In this document: positions 26,540 through 37,451 of the stretch, piece after piece
Layout of the letters: the number at the start of each line of letters is the position of its first letter
Position numbering within the stretch: the first letter of the stretch is position 1
From: CAWJMD01 sp963845675
Lineage (GTDB): Bacteria > Actinomycetota > Actinomycetes > Actinomycetales > CAWJMD01
Direction: 5' to 3'
Assembly: GCA_963845675.1 (NCBI GenBank)
Contig: CAWJSX010000001.1
Coordinates: forward strand, 1,488,001-1,552,000
Length of the DNA stretch: 64,000 bases
The notes under the pieces: generated by a model
What the model saw: only the letters and a program-made list of their open reading frames with translations
What the model was told of the DNA's origin: nothing
The model's database searches: none
Translations under genes and position numbers: made by a program

Positions 26540-27760
26540 TCACGGCGGGTAGTCGCTCGGCGGGCTGAACACCCACAGCACGCTGACCCACCACCACTGC
26601 GCGGCGAGCGAGGCCGTGACCCAGGCGACCCGGGCCCAGGTCGTCCGCAGGCCCCACACGATGACGAGGGCGAGCGGGAAGAGCAGCACGAGGAACCGCA
26701 GCACGGACGTGAACGGGTCGAGCACGGCCGCCAGGTAGAGCAGGTAGGCGGCGCACCACGTCCACATCTCGGGGCCGAGGCGGCGGGTCACGGGGGCCGC
26801 GAGCACGGCCACGACTGCGAGGGCGAGCAGCAGCAGGAGCACAGGACCCACGCCGCCGAAGAGGTACCGCGACATCCACACCCAGGGCGTGAAGTACTCC
26901 ATCCGGTCGGAGACCCGCCACGCCACCTGCACCGCCGTGTAGGCGTCGACCCTCCCTCCCGCGACGGCCGTCGCCGCCGGCCAGGCCAGCGCCGATACGC
27001 CCGCCACGCCGAGCAGACCGACCAGGCTCAGTCGCTCGCGCACGTCGAACCGGTCGACGTCCCGGTCCCTCCAACGCAGCACGAGGTGGACCACCACGAC
27101 GACGACGAAGGGCACGCCCGCGGGTCTGACGAGACCCAGCACGAGCACCGGTGCCATCGCCGCCAGGTACCGGCGCCGCACCAGCAGCAGGAGGCTCCCG
27201 GCCAGGGCGAGCAGGCAGAGCGCCTCGCTGTAGGCGTACTGGAGCACGGCGGCAGCGGGGAAGACCCCGAGGATCGCGACACCCATGAGGGACTCGGCCT
27301 GCGACGCCCGCGCTCGGAAGAGCTTGTACACGAGAATCGCTGCGGCACAACCCATCAGGAGACTGAGGCTCGAGGCGACGGTCTCGAACCCGAGCCCCGT
27401 GATCTCGCGGACCAGGCGGACGACGGCGGGGAACGCGGGGTAGAACGCCCACTCGCTCTGCGTCGGGGCGCCCAGCTCGTCGACAGGCAGAGGCAACGGG
27501 TAGCCCTGCTCCGAGATGACCCTGTAGCGGTCGCCGTCCCACATCGACACGAAGTCCCGGTATCCCGGGGACGCGGGGGTCCAGAGGTTGGCGGCCTGGG
27601 TCCTGGCAGCCAGGACGGTGAAGATCAGCACCACAACCCGCGTGAGCAGGTAGACGACCAGTGCCAGCACCCACCCCGGCCAGCCCCCGGCGCGGACCAG
27701 CGCCTTCCCGGCGACCCGCCGCGCGGTGCTCTCGCGAGTGGCGGTGACGCCCTCGCTCAC
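26540..27760 (-). CDS. Polytopic membrane glycosyltransferase (PIG-V/GT-C-like mannosyltransferase)
   Basis: A 406-residue integral membrane protein with about ten hydrophobic helices. The extracytoplasmic loop after the first helix has SMWDGDRYRVISEQGYP and SEWAFYPAFPAVVRLV, the pattern of PIG-V-like GT-C mannosyltransferases using polyprenyl-phosphate sugars. GTG at 27760 overlaps the stop of the glycosylase gene (GTGA). It may add mannose to a phosphatidylinositol or cell-wall glycan. Acceptor unknown. Confidence 0.75.
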   Translation of the reverse strand: MSEGVTATRESTARRVAGKALVRAGGWPGWVLALVVYLLTRVVVLIFTVLAARTQAANLWTPASPGYRDFVSMWDGDRYRVISEQGYPLPLPVDELGAPTQSEWAFYPAFPAVVRLVREITGLGFETVASSLSLLMGCAAAILVYKLFRARASQAESLMGVAILGVFPAAAVLQYAYSEALCLLALAGSLLLLVRRRYLAAMAPVLVLGLVRPAGVPFVVVVVVHLVLRWRDRDVDRFDVRERLSLVGLLGVAGVSALAWPAATAVAGGRVDAYTAVQVAWRVSDRMEYFTPWVWMSRYLFGGVGPVLLLLLALAVVAVLAAPVTRRLGPEMWTWCAAYLLYLAAVLDPFTSVLRFLVLLFPLALVIVWGLRTTWARVAWVTASLAAQWWWVSVLWVFSPPSDYPP

Positions 27761-28362
27761 GCGCGAGCCACGCAGCCGACGAGGTGGTCGTCCACCAGAC
27801 CGCACGCCTGCATGGCGGCGTAGGCGGTGGTCGGGCCGACGAACACGAAACCGTTGCGCTTCAACGCCTTCGCGAGGCTGACCGACTCCGGCGTGGTCGC
27901 CGGGACGTCGGACAGGTCCTGTGGCGCGCGACGGCGTCCGGCGTCGGGTGCGAACGACCAGATCAACGCGTCGAGACCGCCGGGGTGCCGGTCCCGCAGC
28001 TCGGTCACCGCCCGTGCGTTGGCGATGGTCGCGTCGACCTTCGCCCTGTTCCGGACGATGCCCGCGTCCGCGAGCAGGCGCAGGCGGTCGTCGTCGTCGT
28101 AGCGGGCCACCCGATCGGCGTCGAAGCCGTCGAAGGCCGCACGGAAGGCATCACGCTTGCGGAGGATCGTCAGCCAGGACAGCCCGGACTGGAAGGCCTC
28201 CAGGCTGAGGCGCTCGAACAGCCTCTGCTCTCCGTGGACGGGACGACCCCACTCCTCGTCGTGGTAGGCCAGGTAGTCCGGCGTCGCCCCCGCCCACGCG
28301 CACCGGGCGACACCGTCGGCTCCCGTCACCAGGCCTGGGCCGGGCCCGTCAGGCACCGGCAC
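27757..28362 (-). CDS. tag: DNA-3-methyladenine glycosylase I
   Basis: A 201-residue base-excision enzyme that removes 3-methyladenine. The N-terminal zinc Cys region (RCAWAG), YHDEEWGRPVH, LSLEAFQSGLSWLTILRKR (the HhH-like core) and the C-terminal zinc ligands in MQACGLVDDHLVGC are all present. GTG at 28362 gives a 14-base overlap with the gene before it. Position between a DivIVA-like gene and DUF3117 matches the tagA neighbourhood of mycobacteria. Confidence 0.92.
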   Translation of the reverse strand: MPVPDGPGPGLVTGADGVARCAWAGATPDYLAYHDEEWGRPVHGEQRLFERLSLEAFQSGLSWLTILRKRDAFRAAFDGFDADRVARYDDDDRLRLLADAGIVRNRAKVDATIANARAVTELRDRHPGGLDALIWSFAPDAGRRRAPQDLSDVPATTPESVSLAKALKRNGFVFVGPTTAYAAMQACGLVDDHLVGCVARA

Positions 28363-28813
28363 GCCCCTGGGCCCGCTCGGCGTCGGCGAGCAGCCGGCGC
28401 ACCGCCCGTCCGAAGACGAAGCGGCCGGCGATCCCCACCCCGGGGCGGCTGATGATCTCGACCGGCGACGGGGTCAGGGTGATCTCCTCGTGCCAGTCCA
28501 CCACCGCACCACCCGGGTGCGGGGCCACCGTGATGCGCGCCCCGCCGAGCACGCGCTTGCCGGTCTTGGTGATCTCGCACGTCCCCGGTTCGTCGGCCGA
28601 CGCCGGTACCCATCCGGTGACGACCATCGGGTCCTCCAGCAGCAGCGGACCCAGCCGCGTGACCGCCATGAACTCGTCGCCGAGGCCACCGACGTCCCGG
28701 GTGACCACGACGCTCGTGAACGGCACGTGCCGCGTGTGGGCGGTCCACTCGGTGACGGCCCGCCAGGCCTGCTCGGGTGACAGCGGCGTCTCGACACGGA
28801 TGTCGATGCTCAT
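28349..28813 (-). CDS. SRPBCC (START-like) family protein
   Basis: A 154-residue protein with the helix-grip fold of the polyketide cyclase/SRPBCC superfamily (MSIDIRVETPLSPEQAWRAV start, later VVTGWVPA and AVVDWHEEITL). ATG at 28813 overlaps the stop of the upstream gene by ATGA, and the end overlaps tag, so the three form one operon. Likely binds a hydrophobic ligand; no enzymatic role can be deduced. Confidence 0.8.
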   Translation of the reverse strand: MSIDIRVETPLSPEQAWRAVTEWTAHTRHVPFTSVVVTRDVGGLGDEFMAVTRLGPLLLEDPMVVTGWVPASADEPGTCEITKTGKRVLGGARITVAPHPGGAVVDWHEEITLTPSPVEIISRPGVGIAGRFVFGRAVRRLLADAERAQGRAGA

Positions 28814-29253
28814 GAGCCCGCGTCCCGCGACCGGCTGCCCTTGACGAGCCCGACCCCCTCGTCCGGCTCGCTCCCGACCTCGGCGTCAGCCCTCGACGCG
28901 ATGTCGCGGTCGTCGGCCGTCTCGCGTCCCGGCTCCCGGGCCGTGGGCTCCTGGCGCCCGGCGCCGGCCACCTGCTCGGTGAGCCCGGCGATGCGGGTGT
29001 CCCGGTCGTCGAGCTCTGCGCGCAGCCGGTCGAGCGCCTCGTCGACCTCGTCCATGCGATAGCCGCGCGCGCCCAGGTTGAAGCGCAGTCGCTCGACGTC
29101 GCGGCCCGTCAACGGCCCCTCGGGGAGCGACCGGTCGGGGCGGCCCCGGACCGGCTCGTCCAGGCCGCCGCGGATGCGTCCCGTCGCCACCGCGGCGACC
29201 ACGCCGACCAGGCCGACGGCCAGCAGGAGCAGGGCGAGGTCCATGCCAGGCAT
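28810..29253 (-). CDS. Membrane-anchored DivIVA-domain protein
   Basis: A small protein of 147 residues (ATG 29253; a second ATG at 29244 is equally possible). The N-terminus is one membrane helix (LALLLLAVGLVGVVAAVA), followed by a DivIVA-type motif VERLRFNLGARGYRMDEVDE and a short coiled coil, then an acidic disordered tail. Rv1209 of mycobacteria has this layout and the same position beside folP2 and tagA. A role in polar growth or cell-envelope scaffolding is plausible. Confidence 0.75.
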   Translation of the reverse strand: MPGMDLALLLLAVGLVGVVAAVATGRIRGGLDEPVRGRPDRSLPEGPLTGRDVERLRFNLGARGYRMDEVDEALDRLRAELDDRDTRIAGLTEQVAGAGRQEPTAREPGRETADDRDIASRADAEVGSEPDEGVGLVKGSRSRDAGS

Positions 29254-29335
29254 CGTGCCACGTCGGCGTCCGGCGACGGCGACCGCGCCCCGGTCGCCGG
29301 GCGGCACCGCGGGGCGCGTGACTACGCTGCCCGAC

Positions 29336-30220
29336 GTGGACGAGGCCGGCCCGACGCCGCTTCGACTCGGTCGTCGGGAGTTCGCTCGTGACCGCCGGCT
29401 CGTGATGGCGATCGTCAACCGCACCCCGGACTCGTTCTACGACCGGGGCGCCACCTACGCCGCCGACGCGGCCCTCGCCCGCGTCGACCAGGTGGTCGAC
29501 GAGGGCGCCGACATCGTCGACATCGGCGGCGTGAAGGCCGCGCCGGGTGGCGAGGTGTCGGTGTCCGAGGAGATCGGGCGTACCGCGCCGTTCGTGGCGA
29601 CTGTCAGGTCGCGGTACCCGGACCTGCTGATCAGCGTCGACACCTACCGGCACGAGGTGGCCCGTGCGGTGTGCACGGAGGGCGTGGACCTGCTGAACGA
29701 CACGTGGGGCGGCGTCGACCGCCCAGGTGGCCGTTGTCGCCGCGGAGTTCGGTGCCGGGCTGGTCTGCGCCCACGCAGGCGGCGCGGTCGCACGCACCCG
29801 TCCCCACCGGGTCGGGTACGACGACGTCGTGGCCGACGTCGTCGCGCGGACGACGGACCTCGCCCGCCGCGCCGTCGCCGCCGGGGTGGACCCCTCGCGG
29901 CTGCTGATCGACCCCGCGCACGACTTCGGCAAGAACACGTGGCACTCGCTCGAGGTGACCCGCCGTCTCAGACGAGCTGGTCGCGACCGGTTGGCCCGTC
30001 CTGGTGTCGTTGTCCAACAAGGACTTCGTCGGCGAGGCGCTGGGCCGACCTCTCGAGGAGCGCGTCACCGGGACGCTGGCCGCCACGGCCGTCAGCGCGC
30101 TGAAGGGCGCGATGGTCTTCCGGGCCCACGAGGTCGCCCAGACGCGCGACGTCCTCGACATGGTCGTCCGTCATCCAGGGCGACCTGGCGCCGGCGCTGA
30201 CGGTGCGCGGCCTGTCCTGA
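29336..30220 (+). CDS. folP: Dihydropteroate synthase-like protein (FolP, three frameshifts)
   Basis: About 293 residues after correction. It has the DHPS signatures LVMAIVNRTPDSFYDRG, DIVDIGGVKAAPGGEVS, LLNDTWGG, the Lys/Arg region LLIDPAHDFGKNTWHSLE and VLVSLSNKDFVGE. Extra bases near 29725, 29967 and 30170 move the frame 2-3-1-2, and the stop at 30218 returns to the starting frame, so the protein is whole once they are removed. It resembles the second paralogue FolP2 of Actinobacteria, which sits near gpgS/Rv1209/tagA and whose DHPS activity is doubtful. Function as a true folate enzyme is not assured. Confidence 0.85.
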
Positions 30221-30247
30221 CGCGCGGCCGTGGACCTCCGCCCGCCT

Positions 30248-30965
30248 CTAGTTCTCGCCGACCGACCCGACGGCGTACAGCACGCCGAACGGGTCTGCGA
30301 CACAACGCAGGTCGACCGTCCGTGTCGGCCCTCCCCCGTCGGCACCGAGGGCACCGGCGAGCGCCTGCCAAGCCGGCAGCCCCGACACCATGAGTTCCTC
30401 GGCCAGTCCCGCGTCCGCGTCGACCAGCCGCGACGGCTCACGGGCGAGATCGGCGAGCAGCGTCTCGTCGAACGCTGCGGCCCGGTCGTCGAGATGGCCC
30501 GGCGCCTTGACCGTACGGCGCGCGGAGCCGTCTCCCGAGCACGAGGAGGCCGGTGCGGCCTTGGCGGGTCGCGAGGCGGGAGCCGGCCTCGGAGGCCGCG
30601 ACACCCGCGTCGGACCAGCCGATCTGCTCCCACCGGCAGGCCCCTTGCCAGCCGGCGAGCCTCAGCAGCGTCGCCCCGACGGCGAAGGGGAGCGGGACCG
30701 GATCTCCCGTGGCGCCGCTGCGCGCCGGCCGCGGAGCGACACCCGCTCCCACGCCCCACCGGTGGAGGTCCAGGTCGTCCCGCACGGGCAGGGACGTCGT
30801 GTCCTCGCCGGACGCGACCAGCACGATCTCGTCGGGTGACGTCTCGACGAGATCGGCGACCACGCCGGTCACGGCCGAGCGCACGGCGGCCACCGGGTCG
30901 CCGCGCCCGACGAGCCCCGGCAGCAGCGTCGGTGCCTGCGGGACGAGGGCGACGGTGGTGATCAC
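30248..30965 (-). CDS. Class III extradiol dioxygenase-like (LigB-fold) hypothetical protein (one frameshift)
   Basis: About 238 residues after removing one extra base near 30535. The start TTVALVPQAPTLLPGL and the alternation of short strands and helices resemble actinobacterial proteins annotated as class III extradiol dioxygenase subunit B-like. The metal-binding His residues of true LigB are not evident. GTG at 30965 overlaps the stop of the LOG gene (GTGA), so it is the second gene of that operon. Function unknown. Confidence 0.6.
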
Positions 30966-31558
30966 TCCACGACCTCGACCCTGGCAGGCGGTGGGACCCG
31001 CTGGGCCGGTGAGAGGGCGAGTGCGCCCTCGACGGCCTCGACGGCCTCGTCCGCGGACGACGTCCAGTGCAGGAGGCCGGCGGCCTCGGGTCGGACGAAG
31101 CCGGCGCCGGTGAGGTGGTCGACCAGCTCGTGCAGGGGCGCGTAGAGCCCCGTCGGGTCGCACAGGACGATGGGCTTGGCGTGCATGCCGAGGGACCGCG
31201 AGACCCACATCTCCAGCAGCTCCTCCAGCGTCCCGATACCGCCCGGGAGCACCACGAACGCGTCGGACCGGCTGTCCATCAGCGCCTTCCGCTCACGCAT
31301 GCCGGGCGTGACCACCAGCTCGTCGGCCTCGTGGTCGGCCACCTCGAGCCCGTGCAGGGCGTGCGGGATCACGCCGAGCGTGTGGGCGCCACCCGCGCGG
31401 GCCGCCGCAGCGACGGCGCCCATCATCGAGACCCGCCCGCCACCGGAGACCAGGCTGTGCCCGCGCGAGGCGATCACCGTGCCGAGCCGGCCGGCCAGGT
31501 CGAGGTGCGCGCCGTCGATGCGCACAGAGCTCGAGCAGAACACGCAGATCACAGCCAC
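30962..31558 (-). CDS. LOG-family (TIGR00730) nucleotide 5'-monophosphate phosphoribohydrolase-like protein
   Basis: A 198-residue Rossmann-fold protein. Both LOG signatures are present: SGGGRVSMMGAV for nucleotide binding and PGGIGTLEELLEMW for catalysis. Such proteins cleave cytokinin ribotides or other nucleoside monophosphates at the N-glycosidic bond. A second, more distant copy lies 375 bases upstream on the same strand (31933-32700). In mycobacteria, Rv1205 in the same neighbourhood is the cytokinin LOG. Confidence 0.85.
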   Translation of the reverse strand: MAVICVFCSSSVRIDGAHLDLAGRLGTVIASRGHSLVSGGGRVSMMGAVAAAARAGGAHTLGVIPHALHGLEVADHEADELVVTPGMRERKALMDSRSDAFVVLPGGIGTLEELLEMWVSRSLGMHAKPIVLCDPTGLYAPLHELVDHLTGAGFVRPEAAGLLHWTSSADEAVEAVEGALALSPAQRVPPPARVEVVE

Positions 31559-31600
31559 CTGGGCATCCTGGCAGGAGCGGGCGCCCGGCCGGGCGACGGG

Positions 31601-31879
31601 TCAGTCGAGCGGGGGCACCACCACGAGGTGAGGTCCGTCCGACGTGCGCGCCGGGGAGCCCCGGCGAGCACCGGCGGCCACCGCTGCACCCGTCAGGGCG
31701 CGCACCATGTCGGGCACGTCCTGCGGCGCGACCCGCAGCGTCCCGATGCAGAGGTCACCGTCCCACAGGCTCAGCACGACGCGCGCCTGCTCCGGGTGCG
31801 CCGACACGCGCAGCGCCCGTCCCGGCCGGTCGCGGCCCAGGACGACTCCCCCGTGCTCGGGGACGGGCGTCACTGCCAT
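31601..31879 (-). CDS. Small conserved hypothetical protein
   Basis: A 92-residue protein lying between two LOG genes on the same strand. It has a compact strand-rich core (ALRVSAHPEQARVVLSLWDG and CIGTLRVAPQDVPDMVRAL) and a basic tail. ATG at 31879 is used; a GTG nine codons upstream (31906) is also in frame. I recognise similar hypothetical proteins from Nocardioides-type genomes, but no function is known. Coding support is from base composition and position. Confidence 0.6.
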   Translation of the reverse strand: MAVTPVPEHGGVVLGRDRPGRALRVSAHPEQARVVLSLWDGDLCIGTLRVAPQDVPDMVRALTGAAVAAGARRGSPARTSDGPHLVVVPPLD

Positions 31880-31932
31880 CGACACAGTCTGCGACGGCGT
31901 GGACACGGCGTCCAGCGACTCAGGTCGACCGA

Positions 31933-32700
31933 CTAGTGCCCGGACACCATCCGGACGGCCTCCTCCGCGTCGTCCGTGAGCTGCAGGCGGTCGAGGTCGG
32001 CCGGGTTGATGGCGCCCCACTCCAGCACCGTCCCCCGCAGCCAGTCGAGCAGCCCGCGCCAGTAGTCGACGCCGACGAGCACCAGCGGGAAGTCGGTCAC
32101 CTTGCGCGTCTGGACGAGCGTGAGGGCCTCGAACAGCTCGTCGAAGGTGCCGAACCCACCGGGCAGCACGACGAAACCACGCGCGTACTTCACGAACATC
32201 GTCTTGCGGGCGAAGAAGTACCGGAAGTTCACGCCGAGGTCGACCCACCGGTTCATGCCCTGCTCGAAGGGCAGCTCGATGCCGAGACCGACCGACACGC
32301 CACCGGCCTCGCAGGCGCCCTTGTTGGCGGCCTCCATCGCGCCCGGACCGCCGCCGGTGATCACGGCGTAGCCGGCCTGCGCCAGGAGCCGCCCGACCTC
32401 CTCGGCGAGGGCGTAGCCGGGGGTGTCGACCGCAGTGCGCGCCGAGCCGAAGACGCTGATCGCGGGGCCCAGCTCGGCGAGCGCCCCGAAGCCCTCGACG
32501 AACTCGCTCTGGATGCGCAGCACGCGCCACGGGTCGGTGTGCACCCAGTCGGTCGGGCCGCGGCTGTCGAGCAGCCGCTGGTCGGTGGTCGAGCCCGGCA
32601 CCTGCTTGCGGCGCAGCGTCACCGGACCCATCTGGTACCCGTCGTGCGCGTCGTCGGGATCGTTCTGCGCATCACCCTCCGCGCGCGACAGGTCGGTCAT
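31933..32700 (-). CDS. LOG-family (TIGR00730) Rossmann-fold protein, long form
   Basis: A 255-residue LOG-type protein with a 75-residue N-terminal extension (LRRKQVPGSTTDQRLLDS). Signatures are ITGGGPGAMEAANKGACEAG and VLPGGFGTFDELFEALTL. The extension and the Met/Phe-rich middle (FFARKTMFVKYA) place it in the larger type II LOG group that includes lysine-decarboxylase-like mis-annotations. Probable nucleotide phosphoribohydrolase. It precedes the small ORF and the shorter LOG gene. Confidence 0.85.
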   Translation of the reverse strand: MTDLSRAEGDAQNDPDDAHDGYQMGPVTLRRKQVPGSTTDQRLLDSRGPTDWVHTDPWRVLRIQSEFVEGFGALAELGPAISVFGSARTAVDTPGYALAEEVGRLLAQAGYAVITGGGPGAMEAANKGACEAGGVSVGLGIELPFEQGMNRWVDLGVNFRYFFARKTMFVKYARGFVVLPGGFGTFDELFEALTLVQTRKVTDFPLVLVGVDYWRGLLDWLRGTVLEWGAINPADLDRLQLTDDAEEAVRMVSGH

Positions 32701-32754
32701 GTCGTCACCCTAGCCACGCGTCGTGGACGTCCACCCGGTACCCGGGCCGAGGCA

Positions 32755-33891
32755 CTATCCCCGCAGCCAGGTGGCGAGCGCGTCGCGGCACCGGGTGATC
32801 GCCTCGGCCGGGCAGTGCTCCTCGTCGGTGTGCGAGAGCGACGGCTCGGCCGGACCGAAGTTGACGGCAGGCACGCCGAGCGCGGAGAAGCGCGCGACGT
32901 CGGTCCAGCCGTACTTGGGCCGCGGCTCACCGCCGATCGCCTCGACGAACGCCGCAGCGGCCGGGTGGTCCAGGCCCGGGCGTGCGCCCTCGCTGCCGTC
33001 CGTGACCTCCACCTCGAAGCCCTCGAACAGGGAGCGGAGGTGCTGCTCGGCCTCGGCCAGTGACCTGGACGGGGCGAAGCGGTAGTTCACGGTCACGACG
33101 CACTCGTCCGGGATGACGTTGCCGGCCACCCCACCGCGGATGCCGACGGCGTTGAGGCACTCGCGGTAGACGAGGCCGTCGACCTCGACCTCGGCTGCCT
33201 CGTAGGCGTTCAGCCGTGACAGGACGTCCCCGGCGGCGTGGATCGGCGTTGCGCCCCATCCAGGCGCGCGCCGAGTGCGCGGCGACCCCAGGCACGGTGA
33301 CCTCGACGCGGATGGTGCCGTTGCAGCCGCCCTCGACGACGGCGTTCGACGGCTCGCACAGCACGGCGAAGTCCCCGGCGAGCCAGTCGGGGTGGTTGCG
33401 AGCGACGCGTCCGAGGCCGTTCTTCGTCGCCTCGACCTCCTCGTGGTCGTAGAAGACCCACGTGACGTCGCGGACCGGCTCGGTGACCGCCACGGCGACC
33501 GAGAGCTGCACGGCCACACCGGACTTCATGTCGGCCGTCCCTCGTCCGTAGAGGACACGCTCGTCGTCGTCGCCGGCTCCGCGGCGATCCTCCCCCTGCA
33601 CCGTGACGGGCAGGTTGGGCACGGGACGACGCAGCGGCACCGTGTCGAGGTGGCCCGCGACGACGACCCGCTCGGCGCGTCCGAGGCCGGTGCGCGCCAG
33701 GACGGCGTCCCCGTCCCGCAGCACCTCCAGGTGGGCGCAGCCCCGCAGGGCGGCCTCGATGGCGTCGGCGAGGCGAGCTCTCGTCGCCACTGACCGACTC
33801 GATGTCGCAGATCGCAGCGGGTCAGGTCGACGACGTCGGCGTGGAGGTCGAGCACGGCGGGGGGCGAGGCGGTGGAGGCGGTCACGCTCAC
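32755..33891 (-). CDS. dapE: Succinyl-diaminopimelate desuccinylase (three frameshifts)
   Basis: The M20 metallo-hydrolase that releases LL-diaminopimelate from its succinyl form in lysine and peptidoglycan synthesis. Corrected length is about 377 residues. Metal motifs are VVAGHLDTVPL, YGRGTADMKSG and the Glu pair in FYDHEEVEATKNG; the end has SLSHTDEEHCP. Extra bases near 33245, 33787 and 33815 split it; removing all three makes the length an exact multiple of three. GTG at 33891 or 33885 is the start. It is divergent from dapD with a 45-base gap, sharing a promoter region. Confidence 0.87.
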
Positions 33892-33936
33892 CCACCCTAA
33901 CGGGGGCGCTCCCGACGTCCACCTAGGCTGGTCCCC

Positions 33937-34933
33937 ATGACCGAGACCACCTCGCGCACCGCCTGGGCGCACGGCCTGGCGACCGTTGTCGCTCCACCCC
34001 CGACGCCGGGACGGCACCGGCGTGTGCTCGACACCTGGTACCCGGCGCCCGGAGCTGGGCTCGCCGCCCGACGGGGCCGGGCCGCGCCGGACGTGCTCAC
34101 CGCGCTCGCCGGCGCGGACGCCGTCCGCGGCGTGCGCACCGAGGTCGTGCTCACCGTGGTCGACCTGGACGCGCCCGCCGGCCGACGTCGAGGACGCCTA
34201 CCTGCGGCTGCACCTGCTCTCGCACCGCCTGGTGCGCCCGCACGGCCTCAACCTCGACGGTCTCTTCGGCGTGCTCCCGAACGTGGTGTGGACCAGCGCC
34301 GGCCCCTGCGCCGTCGACGGGTTCGAGCAGACGCGAGCCCGGCTGCGCGCCGACCACGGGAGCCGTGCAGGTGCACGGCGTCGACAAGTTCCCGCGGATG
34401 ACCGACTACGTCGTGCCCGCCGGTGTGCGCATCGCCGACGCCGACCGGGTCCGTCTCGGCGCGCACCTCGCCGAGGGCACGACCGTCATGCACGAGGGCT
34501 TCGTGAACTTCAACGCCGGCACGCTCGGCCACGCCATGGTCGAGGGCCGGGTCTCGGCGGGCGTGGTGATCGGCGACGGCTCCGACGTCGGCGGTGGCGC
34601 CTCGATCATGGGCACGCTGTCCGGCGGCGGCACCGCGGTGATCTCCGTCGGCGAGCGGTGCCTGATCGGCGCCGAGGCGGGCATCGGCATCAGCCTCGGG
34701 CGACGACTGCGTGGTCGAGGCCGGGCTGTACGTCACCGCGGGCACGAAGGTGCGGGTGCTGCGACGCCGCGTGCCGGCGACGGCGACGGCGCAGGTCGTC
34801 AAGGCGTCCGAGCTGTCGGGCCGCAGCGGCATGCTGCTGCGCCGCAACTCCGTCGTCGGGCGCCGTCGAGGTGCTGCCCCGCGCCGGGACCGCTGGAGCC
34901 GTCGAGCTCAACGCGGCCCTGCACGCCAACTGA
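33937..34933 (+). CDS. dapD: Tetrahydrodipicolinate N-succinyltransferase, actinobacterial type (four frameshifts)
   Basis: The acyltransferase step of the succinylase DAP pathway. The corrected protein is 330 residues: N-terminal helical domain, then a left-handed beta-helix (VNFNAGTLGHAMVEGRVSAG, VIGDGSDVGGGASIMG) and a C-terminal extension ending AVELNAALHAN. Single extra bases near 34190, 34360, 34697 and 34862 take the frame 1-2-3-1-2, and the stop at 34931 closes the corrected frame. This gene is essential for meso-DAP supply, so four inactivating mutations are implausible; sequence error is the natural explanation. Confidence 0.88.
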
Positions 34934-34943
34934 CGGCCGACGC

Positions 34944-35853
34944 GTGGCACAGCAAGGGCGGTGCGAGCCGCCGCACGTCTGGGTGACCGGCGCGGCCGTC
35001 GTCGTCGTGGCGGTCGGCGCCGTCGTGGCCCTGTCGAACGACCGGCGCCCCGCCCTGATCAGTGAGAGCTGCACCGCGACCGTCGGCGACACCACGCACA
35101 CCCTCGCTCCCGACCAGGCCGGCAACGCCGCGCTGATCACCGGTGTGGCGGTCCAGCGCGGGCTGCCGGCGCGGGCGGCGACGATCGCGATCGCCACGGC
35201 GATCCAGGAGTCGAAGCTGCGCAACATCGACTACGGGGACCGTGACTCGCTCGGGCTGTTCCAGCAGCGCCCCTCCCAGGGCTGGGGGACCGTCGAGCAG
35301 ATCCTCGACCCGGTGTACTCCACCAACGCCTTCTACGACGCCCTGGCGAAGATCGACGGCTACGAGTCGATGGAGATCACGCAGGCGGCGCAGCGGGTGC
35401 AGCGGTCCGGCTTCCCGGAGGCCTACGCCGACCACGAGCCGGAGGGCCGGGCCTTCGCCTCCGCCCTGACCGGCAACTCCCCGGCGGCGCTCACGTGCCG
35501 GCTCCGGCCGTCCGCAGGGACCGGTGTCGAGGAGCCCGCGGCGAACGGCCTGACGCCCCGGGCCGGCGCGGTGCTCACCGCCGCTGAGCGCGCGTTCGGC
35601 GACCTGCCCGCCGACGGGGGCGCCGAGGGTGGCGCGACCGTCCGCTTCGTCCTCGACGGTGGGGAGAGCACCCGCCTGGGCTGGGCCATCGCCCAGTGGG
35701 CGGTGGCCAGCGCCGACGAGCTGGACGTCGTGTCCGTCGCCACCGACTCCCAGCGCTGGGAGCGGGGACCCGACAGCGCCTGGGTGCCCGTCGAGGACGG
35801 CCCGGGTCGCCGGCACCGTGACCGTCACGGTCGCCAACGGCGACCAGGGCTGA
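34944..35853 (+). CDS. Membrane-anchored protein with lytic-transglycosylase-like domain (one frameshift)
   Basis: About 302 residues after correcting one extra base near 35808. A membrane helix lies at about residues 15-35, followed by an extracellular domain with ITGVAVQRGLPARAATIAIA, TAIQESKLRNIDYGDRDSLG, LFQQRPSQGWGT and FPEAYADHEPEGRA. The Glu in AIQESKL followed by LFQQRPSQGWG is the layout of SLT/lysozyme-like muramidase domains. This family is usually annotated hypothetical or heavy-metal transporter in Actinobacteria. A role in peptidoglycan cleavage is inferred. It sits directly downstream of dapD. Confidence 0.65.
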
Positions 35854-35874
35854 CCGCAGCCCGCCCGTCCCCCA

Positions 35875-36040
35875 CCCGCAGATCGTCCACTTCCTGCGAC
35901 AAAGGACCGCCGCCGACCCGCAGATAGTGGCCGATCTGCGACTCAGGACCCCCGCCGACCCGCAGATAGTGGCCGATCTGCGAGTCGGGACCGCCGCCAA
36001 CCCGCAGATAGTGGCCGATCTGCGGGTTGGGGACCCCCGG
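35875..36040. repeat. 42-bp tandem array, four units, palindromic cores
   Basis: Four units start at 35875, 35917, 35959 and 36001, exactly 42 bases apart. Units 2-4 share the palindromic core CGCAGAT-agtggccg-ATCTGCG (7-bp arms, 8-base loop) plus a GC-rich spacer. Unit 1 is divergent and instead begins CGCAGATCGTCC, the same 12 bases as the inverted pair at 14079. Because 42 is 14 codons and no stops occur, ORFs run through on both strands; they have no other coding support. The array lies between convergent genes. Confidence 0.9.
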
Positions 36041-36046
36041 ACGCAC

Positions 36047-36079
36047 GGAGGCCGCGCGGGCTGTGCCCGCGCGGCCTCC
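36047..36079. terminator. Bidirectional hairpin terminator between convergent genes
   Basis: A perfect 14-bp stem, GGAGGCCGCGCGGG and its complement, with loop CTGTG, 25 bases beyond the gltA stop and downstream of the SLT-like gene. It sits next to the 42-bp array but is unrelated to it in sequence. Confidence 0.75.
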
Positions 36080-36103
36080 AGGTGCGTGTGCGTCGTCCGG
36101 GAC

Positions 36104-37451
<1,348 letters not shown>

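Noticed and set aside
35875..36040. CRISPR array
   Set aside because: Repeat units are directly adjacent with degenerate spacers rather than unique ones, only four copies, and no cas genes.
35825..36046. ORFs on both strands through the 42-bp array encoding 14-residue repeats
   Set aside because: 42 is divisible by three and the units lack stops, so open frames arise on both strands; no ribosome site or conserved protein pattern supports translation.
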